64,000 nucleotides of DNA from Winslowiella toletana (lineage in GTDB: Bacteria; Pseudomonadota; Gammaproteobacteria; Enterobacterales; Enterobacteriaceae). The stretch lies in assembly GCF_017875465.1 (NCBI RefSeq), contig NZ_JAGGMQ010000001.1, positions 4,898,001-4,962,000 of the forward strand. The letters are read 5' to 3'. Shown here one piece after another: positions 53,372 to 63,759 of this stretch; positions within the stretch are counted from its first letter, which is position 1; each line of letters opens with the position of its first letter. The notes under the pieces are model-generated. The model worked only from the letters and a program-made list of their open reading frames with translations, did no database searches and was not told the DNA's origin. Both the position numbers and the translations under genes were made by a program.

Positions 53372-54601
53372 TTACTCACTCTCCAGACGCTGGCGGCGGC
53401 GCAGATGGGGAAACAGTTTCATCCACACCGCCACCACCACCAGCGTGCCCACCCCACCTAATACCGCAGCGGGCACCGCACCCATTAATGCCGCCAGCAG
53501 ACCCGACTCAAACTCACCCAGCTGGTTGGAGGTATTAATAAAGATGCCATTAACCGCATTGACGCGCCCGCGCATATCATCGGGCGTGTCCAGCTGCACC
53601 AGTGCGCCGCGGATCACCATACTGATCATATCGAACCCACCCAGCGCCGCCAGCGCCAGCATAGACAGCCATAACTGATTCGACAGGGCAAAAATTAGCG
53701 TAGCGACGCCAAAACCGGCTACCGAGCCAAACATAATCATGCCGACATTTTTTTCCAGTTTGTTACGGCTCAGCCAGATGCCAACCAGCAACGCGCCGAC
53801 TGACGGTGCGCCGCGCAGCATCCCCAGCCCCCAGGGACCGGTATGCAAAATATCTTTGGCAAAAATCGGCAGCAGCGCGGTGGCGCCACCCAGCAGCACG
53901 GCAAACAGATCGAGTGAAATCACCCCCAGCACATCGCGACGGGCGCGAATAAAACCGATACCGGCAAACAGGCTTTTTAGCGTGGCGGGCAGACGTGGCT
54001 GCGGTGGTCGCTCGTAGCGAATACGGCTTATCATAATGATCGACAGCAGATAAAACGCAGCCGATACGCCATATACCACATCCGGTCCGGCAACATATAA
54101 AAAGCCGCCGATGGTCGGGCCTACGATCACCGCCGCCTGTCCCCCTACTGCATTGGCGGCCGTCGCGCGCGCCAGAATCCCCGGCGGCACCAGCGAAGGC
54201 AGCATTGACTGCATTGCCGGTCCTTCCAGCGCTTTCGCCAGCGCGATCAGAAACACCAGCCCCCAGAGCGCATTTTTATCTGACCACTGATAAACCGTCA
54301 GCAGGATCAGTGCTACCAGGGCACCCCACTCGAGGATCTGTCCGCATAACACAATACGACGACGATCGTACTGATCCGCCAGATGTCCGGCTGGTAACGC
54401 CAGCAGCACTGAAGGCAGAAATTGCATTAAGCCAATCATACCCAGCGCCATCGCGCTGTTGGTCAGGGCATAAATTTGCCAGCTGACCGCCACTGAAAAC
54501 ATCTGAAAGCCAAACGAAGAGCAGGTACGCGCCAGCCAGAAAGCGACAAACGAGCGGTGTCGCAGCAACGAACCATCAGTTGCTGTTGCAGGGGAAGCCA
54601 T
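53372..54601 (-). CDS. MFS transporter, DHA3/EntS-like
   Basis: A 409-residue major facilitator with twelve predicted helices. It begins LLRHRSFVAFWLARTCSSFG and has the loop 2-3 motif GHLADQYDRRRIV. The VQLDTPDDMRGRVNAVNGIF stretch is typical of the MFS_3 (EntS/macrolide-like) exporters. It may export a siderophore or drug, but no siderophore genes are near. It is followed on the same strand by nothing recognisable; pptA lies upstream with a 45-bp gap, so the two may be co-transcribed. Confidence 0.87.
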   Translation of the reverse strand: MASPATATDGSLLRHRSFVAFWLARTCSSFGFQMFSVAVSWQIYALTNSAMALGMIGLMQFLPSVLLALPAGHLADQYDRRRIVLCGQILEWGALVALILLTVYQWSDKNALWGLVFLIALAKALEGPAMQSMLPSLVPPGILARATAANAVGGQAAVIVGPTIGGFLYVAGPDVVYGVSAAFYLLSIIMISRIRYERPPQPRLPATLKSLFAGIGFIRARRDVLGVISLDLFAVLLGGATALLPIFAKDILHTGPWGLGMLRGAPSVGALLVGIWLSRNKLEKNVGMIMFGSVAGFGVATLIFALSNQLWLSMLALAALGGFDMISMVIRGALVQLDTPDDMRGRVNAVNGIFINTSNQLGEFESGLLAALMGAVPAAVLGGVGTLVVVAVWMKLFPHLRRRQRLESE

Positions 54602-54646
54602 ATTTTATCCTGTGAAGAGTGCAGCCATGATGCCCTGGGGCCGCAT

Positions 54647-54877
54647 TTACATTTCGTAGCCTGGCTTTTTCACTAAGGTGTCCAGATGAGGTTTTAACAG
54701 CGGATCATAAACCTCGGTTTTCCACTGTTCTGGCGGGATTTCCGTCATTGCCACGGAGAGAGAACTGTCTTTGCTGCCGAAATGCTGTTTCAGCACATCG
54801 GCCATCGCTTCAGCGATAGCGCTTTTCTCTTCATCGCTCAGTTCTCGCGGGAAATATTTAATATCAATATGTGGCAT
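54647..54877 (-). CDS. pptA: 4-oxalocrotonate tautomerase-family protein PptA
   Basis: A 76-residue tautomerase with the catalytic N-terminal Pro1 exposed after Met removal (MPHIDIKYFPREL). The sequence LKQHFGSKDSSLSVAMTEI and the end VKKPGYEM match E. coli PptA (YdcE). The natural substrate is not known; PptA tautomerises phenylpyruvate in vitro. It lies upstream of the MFS gene on the minus strand. Confidence 0.92.
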   Translation of the reverse strand: MPHIDIKYFPRELSDEEKSAIAEAMADVLKQHFGSKDSSLSVAMTEIPPEQWKTEVYDPLLKPHLDTLVKKPGYEM

Positions 54878-55009
54878 TGTTTTCTCCAGTTCATATCAGG
54901 GTTACGCATCTTTTCTGACATTAGCATTACTGCGCCCCGGGCGTAATCTCCTTTGTGCGGTTCACCCTGTTTTACGCCATCAATGGCTAAACCAACCTGC
55001 TGATCTGAC

Positions 55010-55036
55010 TAAAGTTGCCGCTAAATCTGCCGATAA
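55010..55036 (+). promoter_or_regulatory. Perfect sigma-28 (FliA) promoter for the transmembrane chemoreceptor
   Basis: TAAA (55010-55013), exactly 15 bases, then GCCGATAA (55029-55036): an exact match to the FliA consensus, 62 bp upstream of the receptor ATG and on its strand. Confidence 0.9.
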
Positions 55037-55098
55037 CTGTGTCGGTTTATTAGGTATTACCTTCTTCATCCACAATGGGTAACGCAGGGGAATAAATA

Positions 55099-56940
55099 AT
55101 GATAACAAGTCTGGTATCCCGATTACGTAATAGCAGAATCTCGTACAAACTTTCTCTCGGCTTTGGTCTGGTGCTGTTGCTGGTGGCGCTGGCCACCGCC
55201 CTCAGTGTTGTAAGATTTAACGCCATCCGTCAGGTTTATGAAAAAACCAATCTGGTGTATGACATCAATATTGAGGTGTTTCAGGCTAAAATTAACCGCC
55301 TGAAATATCTTTATAACGGCGATGAGAAGTCCGGCAAGGTCATGGCCGATTTTGTTACCCACGCCTCGCAGTTAACGCAACAGGCAAATCAGCTCGACTG
55401 GGCTGGCGAGCAGAAGCAACTTATTAACGATATTGCCGGTCATCTCGACAGCTTTCAGCGCAGCATCACCGCGATGAGCGCCGCCACGCAAAAATTAACC
55501 GCCCTGCGCGCTCAGCTTAATAGCGACAACAGCAAAGATCTCTCCGCCAGTTATGCACTGTTAATTGGCACCCCGCTCGCCGACCAGGCGATTAGCAGCG
55601 CGCTGTTTACGCAGCTGCTGGCTATCAGTCAGATTCGCGAAGAAGCTTATGTGCTGACTTTTAGCGCCAGTGATGGATTACGCCAGTCGTTAAACAGTCA
55701 CTTTGCCAGTGGTCAGCGTGCGATGGCAGGTCTGATGGCGCAACTGCCGGTTGAAAGCCAGCAGGCGCTGCAAAGTCTGTGGAATAATGCCGTCAGCTAC
55801 AAACAGCTCAGTGAAGAGTATCAGGCCAGCTATACGCAGTTACGCGCAGCGGAAGATTTAGTGAAAACTGCGGGCGATAAGAGCAGCGCTTCGATTAAGC
55901 AAATCATGAGTCTGGTCAAAGCCGAAAACGACAACCTGACCTTTGGCTCCGCCAATATCATGTTAATGATGGGCGCGCTGGCGATCCTGTTTGGTATTCT
56001 GGTCGCCTGGTCTATCATCCGTCAGATTACCCGACCGGTGATGCAGAATCTGGCGCTGGCGGAGCGTATCGCCAGTGGCGATCTCAGTTCTGAATTTAAT
56101 ACCAACCGTACTGACGAATTAGGTCAGCTGACGGCGGCGATGGGCCGCATGAATCAGCGTCTGCGCAGTGTGATTGGCGATGTGCGTAACAGTGTGGTTA
56201 CGGTCGCACACGCGTCCAGCAGCATTAACAGCGGCAATACCGATCTGTCGACCAGAACGGAGCAGCAGGCAGCGGCGGTGGTCGAGACGGCGGCCAGCAT
56301 GGAGCAGCTAACCTCGACGGTAAAAAACAACGCTGATAACGCCCGTCATGCCAGCCAGATTGCCGCTCAGGCATCCAAAACCGCCATTGATGGCGGCGCT
56401 GCGGTGCGTGATGTGGTGAAAACCATGGGCGATATCTCTGCCAGCTCGAAGAAGATTGCCGATATCACCGCAGTCATTAACAGTATTGCATTCCAGACCA
56501 ATATTCTGGCGCTGAATGCTGCCGTAGAAGCGGCTCGTGCCGGTGAACAGGGGCGCGGCTTTGCGGTGGTCGCCAGTGAAGTACGCAATCTGTCACAGCG
56601 CAGCTCACAGGCAGCAAAAGATATCGCCCAGCTGATTAGCGAATCGGTCACCCGCATTGACACCGGTAACGCGCTGGTCACCCGCGCCGGTGACACCATG
56701 GAGAACGTGGTCAGCGCGATTACGCGGGTCAACGATATTATGGGTGAGATTTCATCGGCTTCCGAAGAGCAGAGCCGCGGTATTGAGCAGATTGCCCGCG
56801 CGGTCGGTGAGCTGGATACCACCACGCAGCAGAATGCCTCGCTGGTGTCTGCCTCTTCAGCGTCGGCAAACGCGCTGGAAGAGCAGGCAGTCCTGCTGGA
56901 GAACCTGGTTAATCACTTCCGTCTGGAAAAAACGGCATAA
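55099..56940 (+). CDS. Transmembrane methyl-accepting chemotaxis protein
   Basis: A 613-residue receptor. The first membrane helix is at about 17-38, then a long helical periplasmic sensor of HBM/four-helix type (about 40-280), the second membrane helix at 283-303, a HAMP domain (about 305-357) and an MCP signalling domain with tip [20 protein letters not shown] near 470. Methylation-helix Glu/Gln runs are seen ([20 protein letters not shown]). The C-terminal NWETF-type CheR/CheB tether is absent. Ligand unknown. A perfect sigma-28 promoter precedes it. Confidence 0.94.
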   Translation: MITSLVSRLRNSRISYKLSLGFGLVLLLVALATALSVVRFNAIRQVYEKTNLVYDINIEVFQAKINRLKYLYNGDEKSGKVMADFVTHASQLTQQANQLDWAGEQKQLINDIAGHLDSFQRSITAMSAATQKLTALRAQLNSDNSKDLSASYALLIGTPLADQAISSALFTQLLAISQIREEAYVLTFSASDGLRQSLNSHFASGQRAMAGLMAQLPVESQQALQSLWNNAVSYKQLSEEYQASYTQLRAAEDLVKTAGDKSSASIKQIMSLVKAENDNLTFGSANIMLMMGALAILFGILVAWSIIRQITRPVMQNLALAERIASGDLSSEFNTNRTDELGQLTAAMGRMNQRLRSVIGDVRNSVVTVAHASSSINSGNTDLSTRTEQQAAAVVETAASMEQLTSTVKNNADNARHASQIAAQASKTAIDGGAAVRDVVKTMGDISASSKKIADITAVINSIAFQTNILALNAAVEAARAGEQGRGFAVVASEVRNLSQRSSQAAKDIAQLISESVTRIDTGNALVTRAGDTMENVVSAITRVNDIMGEISSASEEQSRGIEQIARAVGELDTTTQQNASLVSASSASANALEEQAVLLENLVNHFRLEKTA

Positions 56941-56956
56941 CAGGTAGCGGATACAG

Positions 56957-56978
56957 AGGGAGCCATTTCTGGCTCCCT
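56957..56978 (+). terminator. Terminator after the chemoreceptor
   Basis: AGGGAGCC and GGCTCCCT form a perfect 8-bp stem with a 6-base loop, 16 bases after the stop. The following bases are TAAC, so the T-tract is weak. Confidence 0.65.
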
Positions 56979-57006
56979 TAACTGGCGGGTTTAGCGCTCA
57001 GGACAT

Positions 57007-57348
57007 TCAGCCCGCCACATTCGCCAGAGTTAAATGCCCGGTCTGGAACAGCGTCGGTTTGATTACAATCTCAATATCACAGCCTAACCGGTTCAGACAA
57101 TCCATCAGCTTACGCTCGGACAAATTGGCAAAATCACCCCGAAACAGATTGGAGACTTTAGCCTGACTGATCCCCATTCTTTTACCTGCCGTGGCCTGGG
57201 TCAAATTTAGTCGCCTGATGGATTTGATAATTTCAATCGCGAGGCCTGATTTGATTTTATGTTTCTCTGCATCGCGGAAGCCCAGATCGGCAAACACATT
57301 GCCGGAACTCTGTTCTACCGGGATATCGTTAATAATTTTCTGTTTCAT
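57007..57348 (-). CDS. XRE-family HTH regulator, HigA/antitoxin-like
   Basis: A 113-residue protein with an HTH_37-type domain at about 40-95: IKSIRRLNLTQATAGKRMGI, then SQAKVSNLFRGDFANLSERK. This subfamily is mostly made of antitoxins or autorepressors of RelE/HigB-type toxin loci. The usual upstream toxin gene is not present; only a 25-codon frame (MEIIRKRLKVAAEIALEMRN) overlaps its start, possibly a relic. Start: ATG with GGAG about ten bases upstream. Two palindromic operators lie before it. Confidence 0.8.
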   Translation of the reverse strand: MKQKIINDIPVEQSSGNVFADLGFRDAEKHKIKSGLAIEIIKSIRRLNLTQATAGKRMGISQAKVSNLFRGDFANLSERKLMDCLNRLGCDIEIVIKPTLFQTGHLTLANVAG

Positions 57349-57422
57349 TTCTCATCTCCAGAGCTATTTCTGCAGCCACTTTCAGTCGCTTGCGGATGAT
57401 CTCCATATGTCTCCATCCCTGA

Positions 57423-57469
57423 TATACCTTTTTTGGTATTGACCCGTTAAATATACCGCAAATGGTATA
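57423..57469. promoter_or_regulatory. Twin palindromic operators of the XRE regulator
   Basis: Two sites of the form TATACC-N6-GGTATA: 57423-57440 (TATACC, six T, GGTATT) and 57452-57469 (TATACC-GCAAAT-GGTATA, perfect). Their centres are 29 bp apart, close to three helical turns, which fits cooperative binding of dimeric regulator on one DNA face. They lie 75-120 bp upstream of the regulator start. Confidence 0.75.
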
Positions 57470-57513
57470 AATAGCAATCCCAACGTCAGAAATTCGGGCA
57501 GTAAAAAATGCCA

Positions 57514-60500
57514 CTATTTCCTCCCCCGATGGCTTAACAGATACGCCGCCGGGATCACCAGCATCGACAGCAGTGGCGCAGTCACCATGCCGCCAATCAT
57601 TGGCGCGGCGATACGCTGCATCACTTCGGAACCGCTGCCGCCACCCCACATAATCGGCAACAGTCCGGCCATAATGGTGGCGACGGTCATCGCTTTTGGC
57701 CGCACACGCAGCACCGCGCCGCGATGAACAGCCCGATGCATCGCATCTGACGATAACGGCTGGCCATTGTCACTCTCGCTGGCTATCGCCTGGTTAAGAT
57801 ACAGCAGCATAATCACGCCAAACTCCGCCGCTACACCGGACAGCGCAATAAAGCCCACCGCCGCCGCCACTGACAGGTTATAACCCAGCAGCCAGAGCAA
57901 CCAGACGCCGCCAGGCAGCGCAAACGGTAACGTGGCCATAATCAGCAACGCATCCCTGATGCTGGAAAACGTCACATACAACAGCACAAAGATAATCGCC
58001 AGCGTCAGTGGCAGCACCACCTGGAGTTTTGCCGTCGCGCGCTGCAGGTATTCGAATTGCCCTGACCAGCTTAGCGACACCCCTTCCGGCAGTTGCACCT
58101 GCTGCTCAACCGCGTTCTGCATCTCGGTGACCGCAGATTTAAGATCGCGTCCGCGCAGGTCAACATAGATCCAGTCGGAAAGCCGGGCATTCTCACTTTT
58201 GAGCATCGGCGGACCGTCGCTGATGCTGATGTCCGCCAGCTGTTGCAGCGTGAGCTGAGCGCCGCTGGCGGTGATCACCGGTAATTCGCGCAACTTATCT
58301 AGTGAATCCCGGATTTCACGCGGATATCTGACGCTAATCGGATAGCGTTCCCGCCCCTCAAGCGTTTCGCCAATATTGTCGCCGCCAATTACCGCCGCGA
58401 CGATCGATTGCAGCTCTGCGACCGATACGCCATAGCGCGCCGCTTTGCGCCGATCAATATCGATATCAATATAGCGCCCACCCGCCAGCCGTTCCGCCAG
58501 CGCCGAGGTCACGCCGGGCACTTTTTTCACCACCTGCTCAATCTGCTGCGCCACCTGTTCGATCGCCGCAATATTATTACCGTTCACCTTAATGCCGACC
58601 GGGCTCTTAATGCCGGTCGCCAGCATATCCAGCCGGTTTCTGATCGGTGGCACCCAGACATTGGCGATACCTGGCACGCTGACAACACTGTCCAGCTCAT
58701 TGATCAGCTTGTCCATGGTCATACCGGTGCGCCATTGATCACGTGGTTTCAAACGGATGGTGGTTTCCAGCATGGTCATCGGCGCAGGATCGGTGGCACT
58801 GTCGGCACGCCCCGCTTTACCCAATACCGAAGCTACTTCCGGCACTGTTTTAATCAGCCGGTCGGTCTGCTGTAACAGACGCGACGCTTCCCTGACTGAG
58901 ATGCCGGGCAAGGTTGACGGCATATACAGCAGGTCGCCTTCGTCCAGCGCGGGCATAAATTCGCTGCCAAGCTGACTGAGTGGCCAGGCGGTGGCGGCAA
59001 GTACCAGGCTGGCAATCAGCAGCGTGATTTTCGGCCACGCCAGCACTCGCGTTAACAGCGGCTGATATATCCGGATAAGCAGGCGATTTATCGGATTGCG
59101 CTGTTCGTCCGGGATCTTGCCGCGTATAAAATAGCCCATCAGCACCGGCACCAGCGTGATCCCCAGTCCGGCGGCGACCGCCATCGCCCAGGTTTTGGTA
59201 AACGCCAGTGGCGCGAACATTTTTCCCTCCTGCGCCTCAAGGGAAAATACCGGAATAAAGGAGAGCGTAATAATCAGCAAACAGCAGAACAGCGCAGGTC
59301 CCACTTCAACAGCCGCTTTCTCGGTTATTTGCCAGTATTCTGCCGCGCCAGGTGTGCTGCCGGGGTGTTGCTGCCGCCACTGCTCCAGTACTTTGTGCAT
59401 ATTTTCAATCATTACAATTGCCGCATCGACCATTGCGCCAATCGCGATGGCGATACCGCCGAGCGACATAATATTGGCGTTTACCCCCTGATAATGCATC
59501 ACAATAAAAGCGCCAAGAATGCCAAGCGGCAGTGAGATAATCGCCACCAACGCCGAGCGAAAGTGGAACAGAAACAGTGCGCAAACCAGCGCCACTACCA
59601 CAAACTCTTCAAGTAATTTGTGTGACAACGTCACTACGGCTCGCTCTATCAGCTGTGAACGGTCATAAACTGTGACAATCTCCACTCCGGCTGGTAATGA
59701 TTTTTGCAACTGACGAAGCCTGACTTTTACCGCCTTGATGGTTTCCAGCGCATTTTTACCGCTGCGCATCACAATAATGCCGCCAGCCACCTCGCCTTCA
59801 CCATTCAGTTCCGCCACCCCACGCCGCATCTCTGGTCCGATGCGCACAGTGGCCACATCCGAGAGTAAAACCGGGATGCCGTCGCGCGTTGCAATCAGCA
59901 CATTATTGAAATCATCGCTGCTGCGCAGATAGCCGGAGCTTCTGACCATATATTCCGCTTCACCCAGCTCCAGTACTGAACCGCCCCCGCTCTGACTGGC
60001 GCTCTGCACTGCGCTGATGACCTGCTGATGCGTGATATTACGCGCGCGCAGACGGTCAGGATCGAGAACCAGCTGATACTGTTTCACCATGCCGCCAACG
60101 CTGGCGACTTCCGCCACATCGGGCACGGTTTTCAGTTCATATTTCAGCATCCAGTCCTGCATGGCGCGCAGGTCCGCCAGGCTGTGCCTGCCGCTTTTAT
60201 CGGTTAATGCATACTCATAGATCCAGCCGACGCCGGTGGCATCCGGGCCGAGGGTGGCACGTGCTGTGGCTGGCAGTGTCGCCTGCACCTGGCTGAGATA
60301 CTCCAGCACCCGCGAACGTGCCCAGTAAGGATCGGTGCCATCGGCAAACAGCACATAGACATAGGCATCACCAAACATCGAATAGCCGCGCACGGTTTTC
60401 GCGCCCGGCACCGACAGCATGGTGCTGGTCAGCGGCCAGGTCACCTGATCTTCGACCAGCTGCGGAGCTTTACCCGGATAGCTGACGCGGATAATCACCT

Positions 60501-60636
60501 GCACATCTGACAGATCCGGCAACGCATCCAGCGGCGCTTTCTGTAGCGCCCACATTCCCCATGCCGCCATAAACAGCGCTGCCAGCAACACCAGCAGACG
60601 ATTACGCAGCGACCAGCGAATAACGGAAGCAATCAT
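57514..60636 (-). CDS. cusA: Copper/silver efflux RND pump CusA
   Basis: A 1040-residue heavy-metal RND transporter. It has twelve membrane helices and two large periplasmic loops. The Cu(I)/Ag(I) methionine triad is present as Met572 ([10 protein letters not shown]), Met622 ([10 protein letters not shown]) and Met671 ([12 protein letters not shown]), equivalent to E. coli Met573/623/672. Membrane segment 4 has [13 protein letters not shown] with the proton-relay acidic residues. It overlaps cusB by one base, and is the last gene of cusCBA. It takes metal from the periplasm and pushes it through CusB and CusC. Confidence 0.95.
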   Translation of the reverse strand: MIASVIRWSLRNRLLVLLAALFMAAWGMWALQKAPLDALPDLSDVQVIIRVSYPGKAPQLVEDQVTWPLTSTMLSVPGAKTVRGYSMFGDAYVYVLFADGTDPYWARSRVLEYLSQVQATLPATARATLGPDATGVGWIYEYALTDKSGRHSLADLRAMQDWMLKYELKTVPDVAEVASVGGMVKQYQLVLDPDRLRARNITHQQVISAVQSASQSGGGSVLELGEAEYMVRSSGYLRSSDDFNNVLIATRDGIPVLLSDVATVRIGPEMRRGVAELNGEGEVAGGIIVMRSGKNALETIKAVKVRLRQLQKSLPAGVEIVTVYDRSQLIERAVVTLSHKLLEEFVVVALVCALFLFHFRSALVAIISLPLGILGAFIVMHYQGVNANIMSLGGIAIAIGAMVDAAIVMIENMHKVLEQWRQQHPGSTPGAAEYWQITEKAAVEVGPALFCCLLIITLSFIPVFSLEAQEGKMFAPLAFTKTWAMAVAAGLGITLVPVLMGYFIRGKIPDEQRNPINRLLIRIYQPLLTRVLAWPKITLLIASLVLAATAWPLSQLGSEFMPALDEGDLLYMPSTLPGISVREASRLLQQTDRLIKTVPEVASVLGKAGRADSATDPAPMTMLETTIRLKPRDQWRTGMTMDKLINELDSVVSVPGIANVWVPPIRNRLDMLATGIKSPVGIKVNGNNIAAIEQVAQQIEQVVKKVPGVTSALAERLAGGRYIDIDIDRRKAARYGVSVAELQSIVAAVIGGDNIGETLEGRERYPISVRYPREIRDSLDKLRELPVITASGAQLTLQQLADISISDGPPMLKSENARLSDWIYVDLRGRDLKSAVTEMQNAVEQQVQLPEGVSLSWSGQFEYLQRATAKLQVVLPLTLAIIFVLLYVTFSSIRDALLIMATLPFALPGGVWLLWLLGYNLSVAAAVGFIALSGVAAEFGVIMLLYLNQAIASESDNGQPLSSDAMHRAVHRGAVLRVRPKAMTVATIMAGLLPIMWGGGSGSEVMQRIAAPMIGGMVTAPLLSMLVIPAAYLLSHRGRK

Positions 60637-61889
60637 CAGTGATGCTCCTTATGCGGCGCGGCTTGTGCTGAGGCGGATTCTGGCTCCTGCATCTGCGCTA
60701 AACCACTGCGCAGGCTGGCTTCGGAATCGATCAGAAATTGCCCGGACGTCACGACCCGCTGGCCGGGCTGCAATCCGAGACTGATCTCCGTCCAGCCATC
60801 CTGCGAGCGGCCTGCGGTCACCGCGACCGGCCGGAAAAAACCATTATCCTCCGCCAGCAGTACCCGGTTATCGCTACCGCTGCTGATCAGCGCTTCCTGC
60901 GGAATCGCGATAACCTGTTGCGGCGCGTCATCCGCCGCAATGGTGGCGGAGAGTGTCATCCCCGGTTTAAGTTTCAGATCGCGGTTGCTGATTGTCACTC
61001 TGGCTTGCAGGGTGCGGGTATTGCTGTCGAGAGCGGGCAGCAGTTCAGTGACCTCGCCGTAAAACTGCCTGTCAGGCCAGCCCTCAGCGCTGATTGTTAC
61101 CAGTCTGCCGGTTGTCACGTTGCCGGCGTCGCTGGCGGGATAGTCGATAACGATCCATAGCGGATCGAGGCTGGCGAGTTCAAACAGCGCCTGCATACTG
61201 GCAACCTGTGAGCCCTGACGCACCGCCAGCCTGCTGATATAGCCATTCTCCGGCGCGCGGATCACCACACGTGGCTGTGGCTTTCCGCTGCGCTCGACTT
61301 CACCAATAATCTGCTGCGGCATAAATAGCAATGCCAGGCGCTGGCGTGCAGCAGCGTTGAGCGCGCTGTCGCCCAGCTGGCGCACTGCCAGATACTCCTG
61401 CTGCGCGGCGGCCCATTCGGGGATCCATAAACGCGCCAGCGGCTGGCCTTTATGCACCTGTTGCTGGGGCGCGCTGACATACAGTTCTTCTACCAGCCCG
61501 CCTGCGCGGGCGGCAATGATCTGCATATTGCGCTGATCATTCTGCACCGTGGCAAAGGCGTGGATCTGCCCGTTCAGTACCTTACGTGTTACTTCTGCGG
61601 TTCTGACACCGAGGTTTTGTTGCTGGCGGGCAGTTATCATCACCCCGCCCTGCGGCGTCTGCGCATCGGCATAACGCGGCACCAGATCCATATCCATAAA
61701 GGGTGACTTTCCCGCTTTGCTAAAATGCTGATCCGGGCTCATAGGATCGTACCAGTAGAGCACGCGCTTTTCGGCGGGCGTGCTCTGTGCAACGGTTTCA
61801 GGCTGCGCGCCCTTGCCCGAAAAATAGCCAGCGGCAATTGCGCCAGCCAGTAACAGTGCGCCAGCGAAAATTTTGTTTGCTGATTTCAT
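60636..61889 (-). CDS. cusB: Copper/silver efflux membrane-fusion protein CusB
   Basis: Periplasmic adaptor of 417 residues from the ATG at 61889, which overlaps the cusC stop (ATGA) and has AGGA upstream; a longer frame to 61931 only runs into cusC. An N-terminal anchor is followed by the heavy-metal-binding motif YWYDPMSP with [11 protein letters not shown] (methionine ligands). Lipoyl and beta-barrel domains follow ([23 protein letters not shown]). The C-terminus ends in HKEHH. CusB links the CusA pump to the CusC channel and activates it with metal. Confidence 0.94.
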   Translation of the reverse strand: MKSANKIFAGALLLAGAIAAGYFSGKGAQPETVAQSTPAEKRVLYWYDPMSPDQHFSKAGKSPFMDMDLVPRYADAQTPQGGVMITARQQQNLGVRTAEVTRKVLNGQIHAFATVQNDQRNMQIIAARAGGLVEELYVSAPQQQVHKGQPLARLWIPEWAAAQQEYLAVRQLGDSALNAAARQRLALLFMPQQIIGEVERSGKPQPRVVIRAPENGYISRLAVRQGSQVASMQALFELASLDPLWIVIDYPASDAGNVTTGRLVTISAEGWPDRQFYGEVTELLPALDSNTRTLQARVTISNRDLKLKPGMTLSATIAADDAPQQVIAIPQEALISSGSDNRVLLAEDNGFFRPVAVTAGRSQDGWTEISLGLQPGQRVVTSGQFLIDSEASLRSGLAQMQEPESASAQAAPHKEHH

Positions 61890-63133
61890 AATGAGTTGTC
61901 CTGCGGGTTGAGATAGCGGATAGCAGCCCATAACGAGGCCATCTCTTGTTCCGCACTGTTTTTATCGATTTCACTGCTCAGTAACGCCCTGCGTGCATCC
62001 AGTACCGCCGCCAGATCGGATTTACCGGCCAGATACTGCGCATTCAGGATACGTACGCGATTTTGTTGCAGAGGGAGGATGGTTTCCGCCTGACGACGCC
62101 ACACCGCATTTGCCGCCTGATATTGCGCCAGCAGCGTATCCAGCTGCGCCTGATGCGCGCGTAGCTGTAAAGTCAGCGCATCGTTCGCCTGCCAGCTGCG
62201 GGCGATATCGGCGGCATGATCTTTATCCTGACGGCGCGAAGTAAACAGTGGCAGATCTACCGTTACCATTACGCCAGCCATATCGTCATAGTCGTCGGCG
62301 CGTCTGGCGTAATACAGTTCGACGCCAATATCCGGAATCGCCGCAACTGCTGACTGTGCTGACTTCGCCTGCGCAGTTTCGCTTTCGCGCCGCGCCTGGA
62401 TAATTTCCGGATGGGTTTCGATGCTTTGTTGCAGGCTCTGCTCGCTGGCGGGCAGTTGCTGATAGCGTGGCCACTCACCGCTGACGCCACCGACCTGTTG
62501 CCCGGTCAGCTGGCGCAGCTTGTAACGCGCCAGCGCCACATCACGCGCCGCATTATCCTGCTGATTGTGCATCGCTGACAGTATCAGCTGGCTATCCAGC
62601 AGCATGCTGGCGCTACTCCTGCCCGCAGCCAGCGCGGCGTGCTGCGCTAAAATCTGTCGGTTACTCTCCGTCACCAGTTTATTTACCGCCGCATAACCCT
62701 GCAGCGAAAGCGCTAACGCCAGCCATGCCTGCGCCGTTTCCCGTTGCAGGCTGGCGATCATCACCGCCTGACCGGCAGCGGTTTGCTGCGCCTCGGCGTG
62801 AATAACGGCGGCTTTTTTCTCGCGTTTAGTACTGCTGACATAATCCTGCATAACACCAACGCGCTGCATGGTCATGCCTTCGCGCGTCAGGCGATGCGCA
62901 TTGCTGCCGCCCAGCGGCAGATTTTCGATGCCGAATTTGAGTTTAGGATCGGGCAGTTGCATGGCGGACTCGGCCATGTTGTTCAGGGCATTGACCTGAT
63001 GACGGTTAGCGGACAGTTCGGCTGAAAAGTGTTGCGCCAGCCTGAGGGATTGTTCCAGTGACAGATCCGCAGACCAGACCACTGGCGCAACCACGGCAAA
63101 AAGTATCCCGAACAGGATTTTTGCGTGCTGCAT
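61886..63133 (-). CDS. cusC: TolC-family outer-membrane efflux protein (CusC position)
   Basis: A 415-residue outer-membrane channel protein with a Sec signal peptide (cut after VVWSA). It has the two OEP repeats: LSLEQSLRLAQHFSAELSAN at the start and DADIARSWQANDALTLQLRA-type helices later, with the closing segment VLDARRALLSSEIDKNSAEQ. Unlike E. coli CusC it has no lipobox. It starts the cusCBA operon on the minus strand and overlaps cusB by 4 bases. Identity with the Cus channel rests mainly on context. Confidence 0.85.
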   Translation of the reverse strand: MQHAKILFGILFAVVAPVVWSADLSLEQSLRLAQHFSAELSANRHQVNALNNMAESAMQLPDPKLKFGIENLPLGGSNAHRLTREGMTMQRVGVMQDYVSSTKREKKAAVIHAEAQQTAAGQAVMIASLQRETAQAWLALALSLQGYAAVNKLVTESNRQILAQHAALAAGRSSASMLLDSQLILSAMHNQQDNAARDVALARYKLRQLTGQQVGGVSGEWPRYQQLPASEQSLQQSIETHPEIIQARRESETAQAKSAQSAVAAIPDIGVELYYARRADDYDDMAGVMVTVDLPLFTSRRQDKDHAADIARSWQANDALTLQLRAHQAQLDTLLAQYQAANAVWRRQAETILPLQQNRVRILNAQYLAGKSDLAAVLDARRALLSSEIDKNSAEQEMASLWAAIRYLNPQDNSL

Positions 63134-63191
63134 AGGTTATCTCCAGAAAAGAGTAAGTTGATTAAAACTGATTAACTCACTGATTTTCTGG

Positions 63192-63584
63192 TTATTCTCT
63201 GAAACGACAGAAGCGGATCTCGGCGGGGGGACCGGTGACCGGCGGACGCAGCCAGTCGAACTGAAATTTCTTCGCCGCGACATCACAAACCGCCAGGCGT
63301 AGCCCCGGGTCGGCAGCGACTGCCACCATATGCAGTGAAGGATGATCATCCGGCGACAGGTCGGGCGCGCAGTGTTTATCGCACAGCGGCGTTTGCGTCA
63401 GCATATGCTGGTTGTGCTGCTGCTCGCTGGCAACCGCCATACAGCTAAAAGCGATGGCGCAGTGATGGGATGCCAGTGCTAACTGGGCGCTAAATAACAG
63501 CCAGCACCAAACGCAAAGCAGGATTAACCGTCGCTTCTTTCTGCGCATCAGTGATATGACGATATTTATTAAGCGCCTGAACAT
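63192..63584 (-). CDS. Small secreted His/Cys-rich protein upstream of cusCBA
   Basis: A 130-residue protein starting at ATG 63584 behind CAGGTGA. A basic N-terminus and one hydrophobic helix (about 18-38, LILLCVWCWLLFSAQLALAS) look like a signal peptide. The mature part has many possible copper ligands: HHCAIAFSCMAVASEQQHNQ, HMLTQTPLCDKHC and HPSLHM. It lies 58 bp before cusC on the same strand, so it probably serves copper handling in the periplasm. It is not CusF, and no family name comes to mind beyond DUF2946-like. Confidence 0.75.
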   Translation of the reverse strand: MFRRLINIVISLMRRKKRRLILLCVWCWLLFSAQLALASHHCAIAFSCMAVASEQQHNQHMLTQTPLCDKHCAPDLSPDDHPSLHMVAVAADPGLRLAVCDVAAKKFQFDWLRPPVTGPPAEIRFCRFRE

Positions 63585-63759
63585 GCTTGTTCACCTGCAT
63601 AAAACACCGGTGAATTATAGACACGGTTATTTTTTTAAATAAAGGCAAATGTCTGGTTAACAAAGGAAATTAGCGATTACTTTTAACATTAACGCCTGAT
63701 AATTAATATCAGGCGCCAGAATGTCGCAGCTGTTTTACTTTATTTCTAATATTAAGTAA

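Noticed and set aside
57349..57423. 25-codon frame before the XRE gene as a functional toxin
   Set aside because: Far too short and overlapping the regulator start; at most a relic.
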